64,000 nt of DNA, from contig NZ_VFRP01000012.1 of the NCBI RefSeq assembly GCF_006385685.1, forward strand, positions 1 through 64,000, given 5' to 3'. This DNA comes from Amaricoccus solimangrovi (lineage in GTDB: Bacteria > Pseudomonadota > Alphaproteobacteria > Rhodobacterales > Rhodobacteraceae). The position numbers and the translations under genes are program-made. Positions 24,853-33,933 of the stretch are shown here, piece after piece. The notes below the pieces were generated by a model. It had not been told where the DNA came from, ran no database searches, and worked only from the letters and a program-made list of their open reading frames with translations. Within the stretch, counting starts at the first letter, position 1, and each line of letters starts with the position of its first letter.

Positions 24853-26523
24853 ATGACGTCCTTGACGCTCAACAAGATCACCGCGCAGCGGGGCATTCCC
24901 GTCGGCGAGGCGACGAAACGGATTTCCGACCTCGGGTGGCAACCCACCTATGTGCAGGAAGCGAATACCTTCCCGACCGACTACAAGATCTCCAGGGCGC
25001 CGCGCGACCCGATGAAGCAGGTGCTGCGCTCCTACTTCCCGATGCAGGAGGAGAAGGACAACCGCGTCTACGGCGCGCTCGACGCCGCGCTCCGGGGCGA
25101 CATGTTCCGCAACGTGGAGCCGCGCTGGGTCGAGTGGATGAAGCTCTTCCTCGCGATCATCCCCTTCCCGGAAATCTCGGCTGCGCGCTCGATGGCGATG
25201 GTCGCCCGCCTCGCGCCGGGCGAGGATCTGCGGACCGGGTTCACGATGCAGATGGTGGACGAGTTCCGCCATTCGACCATCCAGATGAACCTCAAGAAAT
25301 GGTACATGGAGAACTACATCGACCCGGCCGGGTTCGACATCACCGAGGAAGCCTTCGGCAAGTGCTACGCCACCACGATCGGCCGACAGTTCGGCGAGGG
25401 TTTCATCACCGGCGACACGATGACCGCCGCCTGCATGTACCTCACCGTGGTCGCGGAGACCGCCTTCACCAACACGCTCTTCGTCGCCATGCCGTCGGAG
25501 GCCGCCCGTAACGGCGACTACGCGCTCCCGACGGTGTTCCTCTCGGTGCAGTCCGACGAGAGCCGGCACATCGGCAACGGCCATTCGATGCTGATGGCGG
25601 CGCTGAAGGAGCCGGAGAACCACCTGCTGCTCGAGCGCGACCTGCGCTACGCCTTCTGGCAGAACCACGCGATCGTCGACGCCGCGATCGGCACCTTCAT
25701 CGAATACGGCACCACCAACCGCGACAAGAACAAGGAATCCTACGCGGAGATGTGGCACCGCTGGATCTTCGAGGACTACTACCGCACCTACATGCTGCCG
25801 CTCGAGAAATACGGCGTGAAGGTGCACCACGACGACGTGCACGAGGCCTGGAACCGGATCACCAAGAAGCACTACGTCCACAAGGTCGCGCAGTTCTTCG
25901 CGGTCGGCTGGCCGGTGAACTTCTGGCGGATCGAGGCGCAGCGCGACGCCGACTTCGAATGGTTCGAGTCGAAGTATCCGGGCTGGTACGCCGAGTTCGG
26001 CGATTTCTGGAAATGGTACGACAAGCTCTCGAAGAAGGGCCAGAAGGTCATCACCTTCGCGGGCGAGGAGACGGGCTACGTCTATCCGCACCGCTGCTGG
26101 TCCTGCCTCGTGCCCTGCCTGATCCGCGAGGACATGGTGGTGGACGAGATCGACGGCCAGCTTCACACCTTCGCGCATGAACTCGACCGCTGGACGGCGG
26201 TGGAAGCCTTCGCCGAGGAATACCAGGGCCGGCCGACGCCCGCCATGGGCCGCTTCTCCGGCAAGCGCGAGTGGGAGACGCTCTACCACGGCTGGGATCT
26301 GGCCGACGCGATCAGGGACCTGAACTTCGTCCGCTCCGACGGCAGGACGCTGGTCCCGCAGCCGCATCTGCGCTTCGACGACAAGGAGATGTGGACGCTC
26401 GACGACGTGAAGGGCAACACGCTGCTCTCCCCGCTCACGCTGCTGCGCGAGATGACCCCCGAGGCGCGGGAGGCGCATATCGCGGAGTACAAGGCGGGCT
26501 TCACGATCAAGCCCTGCCACTGA
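24853..26523 (+). CDS. mimA: soluble diiron monooxygenase, hydroxylase large subunit (MimA/PrmA type)
   Basis: This 556-residue alpha subunit holds the diiron centre that activates oxygen and hydroxylates short alkanes, acetone or phenols. The ligands are Glu107, Glu137, His140, Glu202, Glu236 and His239 (DEFRHS and SDESRH). The spacings (30, 3, 62, 34, 3) equal those of methane monooxygenase MmoX. Long stretches such as RSYFPMQEEKDNRVYGALDA and TIGRQFGEGFITGD are characteristic of the propane monooxygenase group. Near the C-terminus CWSC (Cys415, Cys418) is kept, but the second Cys pair I recall from PrmA is replaced by AHELD. The ATG at 24853 follows GGAGG at 10 bases. First gene of the sigma54 operon. 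Confidence 0.95.
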   Translation: MTSLTLNKITAQRGIPVGEATKRISDLGWQPTYVQEANTFPTDYKISRAPRDPMKQVLRSYFPMQEEKDNRVYGALDAALRGDMFRNVEPRWVEWMKLFLAIIPFPEISAARSMAMVARLAPGEDLRTGFTMQMVDEFRHSTIQMNLKKWYMENYIDPAGFDITEEAFGKCYATTIGRQFGEGFITGDTMTAACMYLTVVAETAFTNTLFVAMPSEAARNGDYALPTVFLSVQSDESRHIGNGHSMLMAALKEPENHLLLERDLRYAFWQNHAIVDAAIGTFIEYGTTNRDKNKESYAEMWHRWIFEDYYRTYMLPLEKYGVKVHHDDVHEAWNRITKKHYVHKVAQFFAVGWPVNFWRIEAQRDADFEWFESKYPGWYAEFGDFWKWYDKLSKKGQKVITFAGEETGYVYPHRCWSCLVPCLIREDMVVDEIDGQLHTFAHELDRWTAVEAFAEEYQGRPTPAMGRFSGKREWETLYHGWDLADAIRDLNFVRSDGRTLVPQPHLRFDDKEMWTLDDVKGNTLLSPLTLLREMTPEAREAHIAEYKAGFTIKPCH

Positions 26524-26530
26524 GCCAGGC

Positions 26531-26554
26531 GGGTGGGCGGATCGCCCACCCTAC
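26531..26554. repeat. REP-like palindrome between mimA and mimB
   Basis: GGGTGGGCG, GAT, CGCCCACCC is a perfect 9-bp hairpin ending in TAC; read in reverse it begins GTAGGGTGGGCGATC. It lies eight bases after the hydroxylase stop, and a degenerate partner (GGGTGGGTGATTGACCCGCCC) follows at about 26568-26588. It could stabilise the upstream mRNA end or lower reductase expression. Confidence 0.6.
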
Positions 26555-26653
26555 CCGCAACCCGCGGGGTGGGTGATTGACCCGCCCCCGTCAGCCAACC
26601 CTCCCCGCGCCCCGGGGAGGGACCGGGGAAGAAGTGGAAGCGAGGCAAACGGA

Positions 26654-27730
26654 ATGACCCATACGGTCCGCCTGGAACCGGTCGGCGTCGAATTCGAGGT
26701 CGAGGACGGTGAAACGGTCCTGAACGCCGCCTTCCGGCAAGGCATCGCCCTGCCGCATGGCTGCAAGGAGGGACAGTGCTCGGCCTGCAAATGCGTGTTG
26801 AACGAGGGCGAGGTCGATCTGCTCAAGTACTCGACCTTCGCGCTCAACGACATGGAGCGCGAGAGCGGGCACATCCTGCTCTGCCGGGCGATCGCCTATT
26901 CGGACATGGAGGTGGAGCTCCTCAACTACGACGAGGAGGTCCTGTCGAAATCCATCGCGGTGAAGACCTTCGAGGGTCGCATCACCGAGATCGGAAAGCT
27001 GACCCATGACATCCGGGGCATCGCCATCGCGCTCAACGCGCCGATCAAGTTCTGGGCCGGGCAATATGTCGACATCACCGTCACCACCGAGGAAGGGCAG
27101 ACGATTACGCGCTCGTTTTCCATGGCAAATACGCCGGAGCAAGCCGAAACCCTGCGCTTCATCATCAAGAAGTACCCCGAAGGAAGATTCTCCTCCGAGC
27201 TCGACTCGGGAGGGATCCGCGTCGGCGCCGAGGTCTCCGTCACCGGACCCTACGGCACCTGCTTCCGCCGCGAGGACCGCGAAGGACCCATGATCCTCGT
27301 CGGGGCGGGCTCCGGCCTCTCGCCGATCTGGTCGATCCTGCACGACCATGTGGCGAGCGGCGAGGACCGCGAGGTCTTCTTCTTCTACGGCGCCCGGACG
27401 CGCGACGACCTGTTCTACCTCGACCGGATCGCCGCGCTGACGGAGGCCAACCCCTCGGTCCATTTCATCCCCGTGCTCAGCCACGCGGAGGAGGATGCCG
27501 GGTGGGAGGGGGCGCGGGGCTTCGTCCACGAGCGGGTCGCCGACAAGCTCAGGGAACTCGACATCGACGGCGCGGGCGACGTCTACGCCTGCGGGCCGCC
27601 GCCGATGATCGACGCGCTCGAACCCGTGCTCTTCATGGCGGGCTTCGAGAGCGAACGCATCCACTTCGACCGTTTCACCACTTCGTCGAGCGCGACCCCG
27701 GGCCAGCTCGAGCCGGCCCGGTCCCACTGA
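26654..27730 (+). CDS. mimB: monooxygenase reductase component (2Fe-2S, FAD)
   Basis: A 358-residue NADH-dependent reductase that passes electrons to the hydroxylase. The N-terminal plant-type [2Fe-2S] domain uses Cys37, Cys42, Cys45 and Cys77 (GCKEGQCSACKC, LLCRA). The FAD domain carries RSFSMANTPE, and the NAD domain carries GAGSGLSPIWS and CGPPPMIDALEP. The layout and length match MmoC/PrmB-type reductases. The ATG at 26654 lies 130 bases after the hydroxylase gene, and the gap contains a REP-like hairpin. The order large subunit, reductase, small subunit, coupling protein is that of mimABCD/prmABCD. Confidence 0.94.
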   Translation: MTHTVRLEPVGVEFEVEDGETVLNAAFRQGIALPHGCKEGQCSACKCVLNEGEVDLLKYSTFALNDMERESGHILLCRAIAYSDMEVELLNYDEEVLSKSIAVKTFEGRITEIGKLTHDIRGIAIALNAPIKFWAGQYVDITVTTEEGQTITRSFSMANTPEQAETLRFIIKKYPEGRFSSELDSGGIRVGAEVSVTGPYGTCFRREDREGPMILVGAGSGLSPIWSILHDHVASGEDREVFFFYGARTRDDLFYLDRIAALTEANPSVHFIPVLSHAEEDAGWEGARGFVHERVADKLRELDIDGAGDVYACGPPPMIDALEPVLFMAGFESERIHFDRFTTSSSATPGQLEPARSH

Positions 27731-27760
27731 ACGAAACACGAGATCAAGGAGCGAAACGTC

Positions 27761-28816
27761 ATGCCAGCCATTTCCAGCTCGGTTGGATCGGGCGCCGCGG
27801 GCGCTGCCATCTTCGCGGACAGCGACAGCCGCAAGTACCGCTACTTCCAGCCGCGCGGCCAGCGCGCGACCCATTACGAGGACGTGACCGTCGACGTCCA
27901 GCCGGATCCGGAACGCTACCTGATCCAGAACTGGATCATCGAATTCGCCGACGGCAACGGCGCCTACATGAAGGACTACACCCGCGCGCTGTCGTCGAAC
28001 TGGCACGCCTTCCGCGCCCCGGACCAGGAGTGGGAGCGCACCCATTACCAGCGCCAGTCCCGCATCGAGACCATGGTGCAGTCGGTCATCGCCAACGCGC
28101 GCAAGTCCGGCGCGCCGCGCGCCTTCGACCGCGTGTGGCAGAAGGTCCTGATGAACCATCTCGGCGCGTGGAAACACGCCGAATTCGGCCTCGGCACCTC
28201 GCTCATGCAGGCGCAGCGCTACGGCTACACCCAGATGATCAACAACGCGACGCTGACCAACAGCTCCTACAAGCTCAGGCTCGCGCAGGACATCACCCTC
28301 TATCTCGCCGAGATCGGCATGGAGATCGAGGGCTGGGACGACGGCGCCGGCAAGGAGCACTGGCTCAACGATCCGATCTGGCAGGGCACCCGCGAGGCGA
28401 TCGAGACGATCATGGGGACCTCCGACTATCTGGAGCAGTACTTCGCGATCAACCTCGTCTTCGAGCCGCTGGTGGGCGAGCTCTTCCGCTCCGGCTTCCT
28501 GATGCGGGTGGCCGCGGCCAACAACGACTTCGTGACGCCGCCCGTGATCTCCGCCGCCGAGGCCGATTACGAGCGCAACCTCGCGAATGCGATCGACCTC
28601 ATGTACCTGCTCGTGAACGACGAGAAGCATGCCGAGCACAACCGCTCGCTCTTCAAGGCCTGGCTCACGATCCACCGCCCGCTCGCGGAGAAGGCGGCCC
28701 GCGGGCTCCAGCCGATCTGGTCGGAGCCGCATTCCAAACCCGTCTCGTTCGAGGACGTGCGGGCGCAGTCCGAGGAGCGCATCACGCAGATCCTCGGCGA
28801 ACTCGGCCTCAACTAA
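27761..28816 (+). CDS. mimC: soluble diiron monooxygenase, hydroxylase small subunit
   Basis: The 351-residue beta subunit of the hydroxylase, structurally a ferritin-like helical bundle that scaffolds the alpha subunit and lacks iron. Typical segments are RYFQPRGQRATHYEDVTVDV near the start, QNWIIEFADGNGAYMKDYTR, and the C-terminal YLLVNDEKHAEHNRSLF. Full length for the family. The ATG at 27761 is preceded by AAGGAGCG. It is 30 bases after the reductase gene and 11 before the coupling protein gene, so it belongs to the same transcript. Confidence 0.94.
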   Translation: MPAISSSVGSGAAGAAIFADSDSRKYRYFQPRGQRATHYEDVTVDVQPDPERYLIQNWIIEFADGNGAYMKDYTRALSSNWHAFRAPDQEWERTHYQRQSRIETMVQSVIANARKSGAPRAFDRVWQKVLMNHLGAWKHAEFGLGTSLMQAQRYGYTQMINNATLTNSSYKLRLAQDITLYLAEIGMEIEGWDDGAGKEHWLNDPIWQGTREAIETIMGTSDYLEQYFAINLVFEPLVGELFRSGFLMRVAAANNDFVTPPVISAAEADYERNLANAIDLMYLLVNDEKHAEHNRSLFKAWLTIHRPLAEKAARGLQPIWSEPHSKPVSFEDVRAQSEERITQILGELGLN

Positions 28817-28827
28817 GGGAGACGGAC

Positions 28828-29205
28828 ATGTCGACAGAGACGGCCAAGCGGGACTCCGCCAAGCACGACACGATCTTCAAGTCGATGAAGGACATCACCT
28901 TCGAGCAGACGATCTCCGACCAGTGCGGGGTCACCATGAACGACTCGGTCGAGGCGCGCGCCATCGCCGAGTTCATGGGCTCGAAGGAGGGCGTGATCGT
29001 CACCTACCAGCCGGCGATGATCCGGATCGACGGCCATGACAAGCTGATCTTCAAGATGGACGAGATCAGCGACTATCTCGGCCGCGAGATGACGGCGGAG
29101 ATCTTCGAGGTGAACACCTCGACCCACTACGGCCGCATGGTCCGGGTCGACGACAACACCGTCATCCTCTTCGGCAACATGGACGAGGTGATGGAATACA
29201 TCTGA
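28828..29205 (+). CDS. mimD: monooxygenase coupling (effector) protein
   Basis: This 125-residue MmoB/DmpM-type regulatory protein has no cofactor; it binds the hydroxylase and tunes oxygen reactivity. The core DSVEARAIAEFMGSKEGVIV and the segment MTAEIFEVNTSTHYGRMVRV fit the family. An N-terminal tail of about 25 residues precedes it. The ATG at 28828 has AGGGAGACG upstream. It ends the four-gene monooxygenase core; 94 bases with an imperfect GC-rich hairpin precede the next gene. Confidence 0.93.
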   Translation: MSTETAKRDSAKHDTIFKSMKDITFEQTISDQCGVTMNDSVEARAIAEFMGSKEGVIVTYQPAMIRIDGHDKLIFKMDEISDYLGREMTAEIFEVNTSTHYGRMVRVDDNTVILFGNMDEVMEYI

Positions 29206-29299
29206 CCTCGGTCAAGGACGGGCGGCGGGAAGGGCGCAGTCTCTCCCCGCCGTCGAGGGAACGCGCCAGCGATTCCCGCGGCCAGAATCGGAGGGAAGA

Positions 29300-30373
29300 A
29301 TGGCCAGGATGAAAGCCGCCGTTTTCGTCGAGAAGAACCGGATCGTGCTCGAGGACAAGCCGATCCCGGACGTGGGGCCGATGGACGCGCTGATCCGCGT
29401 CACCACGACGACGATCTGCGGCACCGACGTGCATATCCTGAAGGGCGAGTATCCGGTCGAGAAGGGCCTGACCATCGGCCACGAACCTGTGGGCGTGATC
29501 GAGAAGCTCGGCTCCGCGGTGACCGGGTTCAGCGAGGGCCAGCGGGTGATCGCCGGCGCCATCACCCCCTCGGGCTGGTCGAACGCCTGCCTCTGCGGCT
29601 TCTGCAGCCAGGACGGCGCGGGCACGAGACACGGCTGGAAGCCGATCGGCGGCTGGAAGTTCGGCAACACGATCGACGGCTGCCAGGCGGAATACGTGCT
29701 GGTCCCGGACGCGATGGCGAATCTCGCCCCCGTCCCCGACGGGCTGACCGACGAGCAGGTGCTGATGTGCCCCGACATCATGTCGACGGGCTTCGCGGGC
29801 GCGGAGAACGGCGGAATCCGGATCGGCGACACGGTGGCGGTCTTCGCGCAAGGGCCGATCGGGCTCTGCGCCACGGCGGGGGCGAAGCTCCTCGGCGCGA
29901 CGCGGATCATCACGGTGGACGCGGTCGCCGCGCGGATGGAGGTCTCGCGCAGGCTCGGCGCCGACGAGGTGGTGAACTTCCGGGAGGTGAACCCGGTCGA
30001 GGCGATCATGGACCTGACCGACGGCCGCGGCGTCGATGTCTCGATCGAGGCGCTCGGCACCCAGGCCACCTTCGAGGCGGCGCTCCGGATCCTGCGCCCG
30101 GGCGGCACGCTGTCGAGCCTCGGCGTCTATTCGACGGACCTCAGGATCCCGCTCGACGCCTTCTCGGCCGGGCTCGGCGACAACGCGATCAAGACCGCGC
30201 TCTGCCCGGGCGGCAAGGAGCGGATGCGGCGGATGATGGAGGTGATCTCCTCGGGCCGCGTCGACCTGAAGCCGCTCGTCACCCACCACTACAAGCTCGA
30301 TGACATCGAGGCGGCCTACGACCTCTTCTCGCACCAGCGCGACGGGGTGCTGAAGGTCGCGATCACGACATAA
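29300..30373 (+). CDS. zinc-dependent secondary-alcohol (isopropanol-type) dehydrogenase
   Basis: A 357-residue medium-chain dehydrogenase. Cys40 (TICGTDVH) and His61-Glu62 (IGHEP) are catalytic zinc ligands, and VAVFAQGPIGLCATAGAKLL is the nucleotide-binding motif. Segments such as RVIAGAITPSGWSNA, GWKFGNTIDGCQAEYVLV, CPDIMSTGFAGAE and TALCPGGKERMRRMMEV match the isopropanol dehydrogenases of Clostridium and Thermoanaerobacter. In this cluster it would interconvert 2-propanol and acetone. It is the fifth gene of the operon, with GGAGGGAAG before the ATG. Confidence 0.88.
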   Translation: MARMKAAVFVEKNRIVLEDKPIPDVGPMDALIRVTTTTICGTDVHILKGEYPVEKGLTIGHEPVGVIEKLGSAVTGFSEGQRVIAGAITPSGWSNACLCGFCSQDGAGTRHGWKPIGGWKFGNTIDGCQAEYVLVPDAMANLAPVPDGLTDEQVLMCPDIMSTGFAGAENGGIRIGDTVAVFAQGPIGLCATAGAKLLGATRIITVDAVAARMEVSRRLGADEVVNFREVNPVEAIMDLTDGRGVDVSIEALGTQATFEAALRILRPGGTLSSLGVYSTDLRIPLDAFSAGLGDNAIKTALCPGGKERMRRMMEVISSGRVDLKPLVTHHYKLDDIEAAYDLFSHQRDGVLKVAITT

Positions 30374-30406
30374 CGGACAAGCCAACCCGGGACTGGGAGG
30401 AAAGCC

Positions 30407-31429
30407 ATGTACATCACTCCGGAAGGCAAGGAAATCTTCGTCGTCGACGGGCACATCCACTTCTGGGATGGCAGCCCGGAGAACCAGCGCAACATCCACG
30501 GCAAGCAGTTCATCGAATGCTTCTACGCCTATCACAACGCCCTCTCGCCCGCGGAGCAGCGCTGGGAGAAGTCGCATTTCGAGAAGTATTCCGCCGATGA
30601 CGTCTACCGCGATCTCTTCATCGACGGCCCCGACGACATGGCGATCATCCAGACCACGGTGCTGGGCGATTTCTACAAGACCGGGTTCGGCTGCATCAAG
30701 CGCAGCCACGAGATGGCCGCCCGCGCGAAGGACCGGTTCATCATCAACGGCTCCTACGACCCGCGCGATGGCGAGCAGGCGCTCGAATACATCCACTTCA
30801 TGAAGGAGACCTACGACATCAAGGGCGTGAAGCTCTACACCGCCGAATGGAAGGGCGAGAGCAAGGGCTGGAAGCTCAACGACCCCTGGGCGTACAAGTG
30901 CTTCGAACTGCTCGACAAGCTCGGGATCCGGAACGTCCACATCCACAAGGGGCCGACGATCATCCCGCTCAACAAGGACGCCTTCGACGTCCACGACGTC
31001 GACTACTGCGCCACCGACTTCCAGAACCTCAACTTCATCGTCGAGCATTGCGGCCAGCCGAGGCTCGACGATTTCTGCTGGATCGCGGTGCAGGAGACGA
31101 ACGTCTACGGCGGGCTCGCCGTGGTGCTGCCCTTCATCCACTCGCGGCCGCGCTATTTCGGCGAGATGATCGCGGAACTGCTGTTCTGGGTCGGGCCGGA
31201 CAAGCTGCTCTTCTCCTCCGACTACGCGATCTGGACGCCGAAATGGCTGGTCGAGAAGTTCTGGGCCTACCAGATCCCCGAGGACATCGCCGCCGAGCGG
31301 GGCGTGCAGCTGACCGACGAGATCAAGGAGAAGATCCTCGGGCTGAACGCCGCGAAGCTCTACGACATCGATATCGAGGACCGGAAGGCGAAGCTGCGCG
31401 CCGATCCGGTCAGGATCGCGGCGGAGTGA
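30407..31429 (+). CDS. amidohydrolase-family metal-dependent hydrolase/decarboxylase
   Basis: A 340-residue TIM-barrel protein of the Amidohydro_2 (ACMSD-like) family. Metal-binding residues are His16 and His18 (VDGHIHFWDG), a His in NVHIHKGP and EHCG, and the Asp in LLFSSDYAIW. It is always near mim/prm-type monooxygenases in the clusters I know, but its substrate there is not settled. A hydrolytic or decarboxylating step, or a role in hydroxylase maturation, is possible. Good GGAGG site before the ATG; 33 bases after the dehydrogenase gene. Confidence 0.85.
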   Translation: MYITPEGKEIFVVDGHIHFWDGSPENQRNIHGKQFIECFYAYHNALSPAEQRWEKSHFEKYSADDVYRDLFIDGPDDMAIIQTTVLGDFYKTGFGCIKRSHEMAARAKDRFIINGSYDPRDGEQALEYIHFMKETYDIKGVKLYTAEWKGESKGWKLNDPWAYKCFELLDKLGIRNVHIHKGPTIIPLNKDAFDVHDVDYCATDFQNLNFIVEHCGQPRLDDFCWIAVQETNVYGGLAVVLPFIHSRPRYFGEMIAELLFWVGPDKLLFSSDYAIWTPKWLVEKFWAYQIPEDIAAERGVQLTDEIKEKILGLNAAKLYDIDIEDRKAKLRADPVRIAAE

Positions 31430-31434
31430 ACCCG

Positions 31435-32211
31435 ATGCATGGCATGTGCGCGGAACGCGAGGCCGAGGTCTGGCAGGCGCTGGACCGGGTCACCGATCCC
31501 GAACTCGACGAGGCCGTCACCGAGATGGGCTTCGTCGAGAACGTCGAGATCGAGGGTCCCTCGGTCCTGGTGAGCTTCCGGCTCCCCACCTACTGGTGCT
31601 CGCCGAACTTCGCCTTCCTGATGTGCGAGGGCATCGTGCGGGAGGTCGGCCGGCTCCCCTGGGTCGCGCGCGCCCGCGTGCGGCTCGAGGACCACATGCA
31701 TGCCGAGGAGGTGATGGCCGTCGTCAATGACGGCCGTCCCTTCTCGGAAGCCTTCGCCGGTCTCTGCGACGGCGACGATCTCGACGCGCTCCGCGAGAAA
31801 TTCGCGGAGAAGGCGTTCCAGCGGCGGCAGGAGGCGGTGCTGCTCCGCCTCCGCGCGCTCGGCCATTCGCCCGAGGCGATCGCCGCGATGACGCTGCGCG
31901 AACTCGAATTCACCGAGGTCGAGGAGGACAGGCTCGCGCGCTACCGCGAGGCGCTGACGGGCAGGGGCCTTGCCAAATGGCCCGGCGATCTCGCCTTCCG
32001 CGACTGGGCGGGCGTGGCGCTGACGGCCGAGGGGCTGCCCGCGCATCTCGCGACACTGAGGCAGGTCCGTCTCAACATGGAGTTCAACGGCACGCTCTGC
32101 CAGGGCCTGCGCGGGGCGCGCTACAAGGAGGCCGTCGAGGTCGACGGCGAGCCGACCCTGGTCGATTTCATCCTCGGCCGGGTTCCGCCCCGGCCGCAGG
32201 CGGCCCGGTAA
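31435..32211 (+). CDS. DUF59/MIP18-type iron-sulfur assembly-like protein of the cluster
   Basis: A 258-residue protein. The first 100 residues are a DUF59 (PaaD/SufT-like) domain: EVWQALDRVTDPELDEAVTE, then VSFRLPTYWCSPNFAFLMCE with two Cys. The remaining 150 residues are a helical extension found with monooxygenase clusters and not in ordinary DUF59 proteins. It may help metallate the hydroxylase or reductase. The ATG at 31435 has GGAG eight bases upstream; a GTG at 31426 would overlap the previous stop as GTGA and is the alternative start. It sits just before the dedicated GroEL. Confidence 0.82.
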   Translation: MHGMCAEREAEVWQALDRVTDPELDEAVTEMGFVENVEIEGPSVLVSFRLPTYWCSPNFAFLMCEGIVREVGRLPWVARARVRLEDHMHAEEVMAVVNDGRPFSEAFAGLCDGDDLDALREKFAEKAFQRRQEAVLLRLRALGHSPEAIAAMTLRELEFTEVEEDRLARYREALTGRGLAKWPGDLAFRDWAGVALTAEGLPAHLATLRQVRLNMEFNGTLCQGLRGARYKEAVEVDGEPTLVDFILGRVPPRPQAAR

Positions 32212-32277
32212 TTTCCGGGCCACCCAGATGACTATCCAAGGACATAATCGCCGGTTCGACCGGCGGCGGGAGGGAAT

Positions 32278-33906
32278 ATGCCCAAGCTCATGATCCACAA
32301 TTCCGACGCGCGGCGCGCGCTCGCCCGCGGCGTCTCGCAACTCGCCGCCGCCGTCGAGCCCACGCTCGGGCCGAAGGGCATGAACGCGATGATCGACCGG
32401 CCCCTCGGCACGCCGATGGTGACGCGCGACGGCGTCTCGATCGCCTCCGAGATCGAACTCTTCGACCGGTTCGAGAACATGGGCGCCCAGGTGGTGCGCG
32501 AGGTCTCGATGCAGACGAACGAGGTCGCGGGCGACGGGACCACCACGGCGATCGTGCTCGCGAACGCGCTGGTGCAGAAGGGCGTCGAGGCGAGCGAGCG
32601 GGGGGCCAAGACCGTCGATCTCTGCCGGGGCATCGATCTCGCCGTCGACCGCGTGGTGGAGGCGCTGCGGGCCTCCGCCAAGCCCGCGCGGAACGGCGCG
32701 CTCGCCGCCGTCGCGACCATCGCCGCGACCGAGCCGAAACTCGGCGCGCTGGTCGCGGAGGCCTTCGAGCGGGTCGGCGCCGACGGGGTGATCACCACCG
32801 ATTTCAGCGTGACGACCGACACGCTGCTCGACGTGGTGGAAGGCATGTCCTTCGACCGCGGCTATCTCTCGCATCACATGGTCACCGACCAGGAGCGGAT
32901 GGAGGCGGTGCTGGAGCGCCCGCTCATCCTGATGACCGACCTCAAGATCAAGGATCCCGCCGCGCTCGACGGCGTGCGCGCCCTCGCCGACGCGGAGGGG
33001 CGCCCGCTTCTCGTCATCGCCGAGGAAGTCTCGCCCGAGGTGGTGGTGACGCTGCTCGGCAAGGAGGGAACGGGGCGCTATCTCGTCGTCCACGCGCCGG
33101 AATACGGCCACTGGCGCAAGGCGCTGATGGAGGATCTCGCCATCGTCACCGGCGGCCGGGTGATCGCGCGCGACCTCGGCGGCCGGATCGAGGCCGCGAC
33201 GCGCGAGGATCTCGGCGGCGCCGAGCGGGTGCGCGCGAGCGCCGGCCATACCTCGGTGCTGCGGGGCGAGGGCGCGGCCGCGGCGATCACCGCCCGCCGC
33301 GCCCAGGTGCAGCGCCAGCACGACGCCGCCCCGCCCAACATCGAGCAGGACAAGCTCCGCGAGCGGCTGGCGAAGCTCTCCGGCGGCACGGCGGTGCTCT
33401 ACGCCGGCGGCGTGACGCCGGTGGAGCAGAAGCGCACGATCCAGCTCATCGAGGATTCGCTCTCCGCCGTCCGCGCCGCGGTCGAGGAGGGCGTGGTCGC
33501 GGGCGGCGGCGTCGCGCTCGCCCAGATCCGGCCGGTGGTCGACAAGGCCATAGCCGAGGTCTCGGGCGACGTGGCCGAGGGGGCCAAACTGGTGCGCGAG
33601 GTGCTGACCCGGCCGCTCTGGCGGATCGTGCGCAACTCGGGCGGCGACGCCGAGGAGGTGGTCGCGAAGGTCTCCGCCGTCAACGGCGGCTTCGGCTACA
33701 ACGCCGCCCAGGGCGACTACGGCAACATGTACGAGGCCGGGATCATCGACCCGGTCCGCGTCACCTGCGCCGCGCTCCAGAACGCCGCCTCGGTGGCGAA
33801 GCTCATCCTCACCACCGAGACGCTGGTGGGCGACCTGCACGAGGACGAGGATCCGACCGCCGGCCCCGCGCTGGGCGGCGGCGCGGAGAAGCTCGGCCGG
33901 CCCTGA
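32278..33906 (+). CDS. mimG: dedicated GroEL-like chaperonin (MimG type)
   Basis: A 542-residue group I chaperonin subunit. ATP-site residues are conserved (GPKGMNAMIDRPLG, Asp86 in AGDGTTT, Asp in IEDSLSAVRAAVEEG, VVAGGGVAL). It lacks the C-terminal GGM repeats of housekeeping GroEL and ends in GGGAEKLGRP. No groES lies beside it, so it would have to borrow the housekeeping GroES. In mycobacteria the equivalent MimG is needed to fold the hydroxylase large subunit, and the same role is inferred here. Last gene of the operon, followed by a strong terminator. Confidence 0.92.
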   Translation: MPKLMIHNSDARRALARGVSQLAAAVEPTLGPKGMNAMIDRPLGTPMVTRDGVSIASEIELFDRFENMGAQVVREVSMQTNEVAGDGTTTAIVLANALVQKGVEASERGAKTVDLCRGIDLAVDRVVEALRASAKPARNGALAAVATIAATEPKLGALVAEAFERVGADGVITTDFSVTTDTLLDVVEGMSFDRGYLSHHMVTDQERMEAVLERPLILMTDLKIKDPAALDGVRALADAEGRPLLVIAEEVSPEVVVTLLGKEGTGRYLVVHAPEYGHWRKALMEDLAIVTGGRVIARDLGGRIEAATREDLGGAERVRASAGHTSVLRGEGAAAAITARRAQVQRQHDAAPPNIEQDKLRERLAKLSGGTAVLYAGGVTPVEQKRTIQLIEDSLSAVRAAVEEGVVAGGGVALAQIRPVVDKAIAEVSGDVAEGAKLVREVLTRPLWRIVRNSGGDAEEVVAKVSAVNGGFGYNAAQGDYGNMYEAGIIDPVRVTCAALQNAASVAKLILTTETLVGDLHEDEDPTAGPALGGGAEKLGRP

Positions 33907-33933
33907 CCGCCGGCCGGGGGGACTTCCCCGCCT

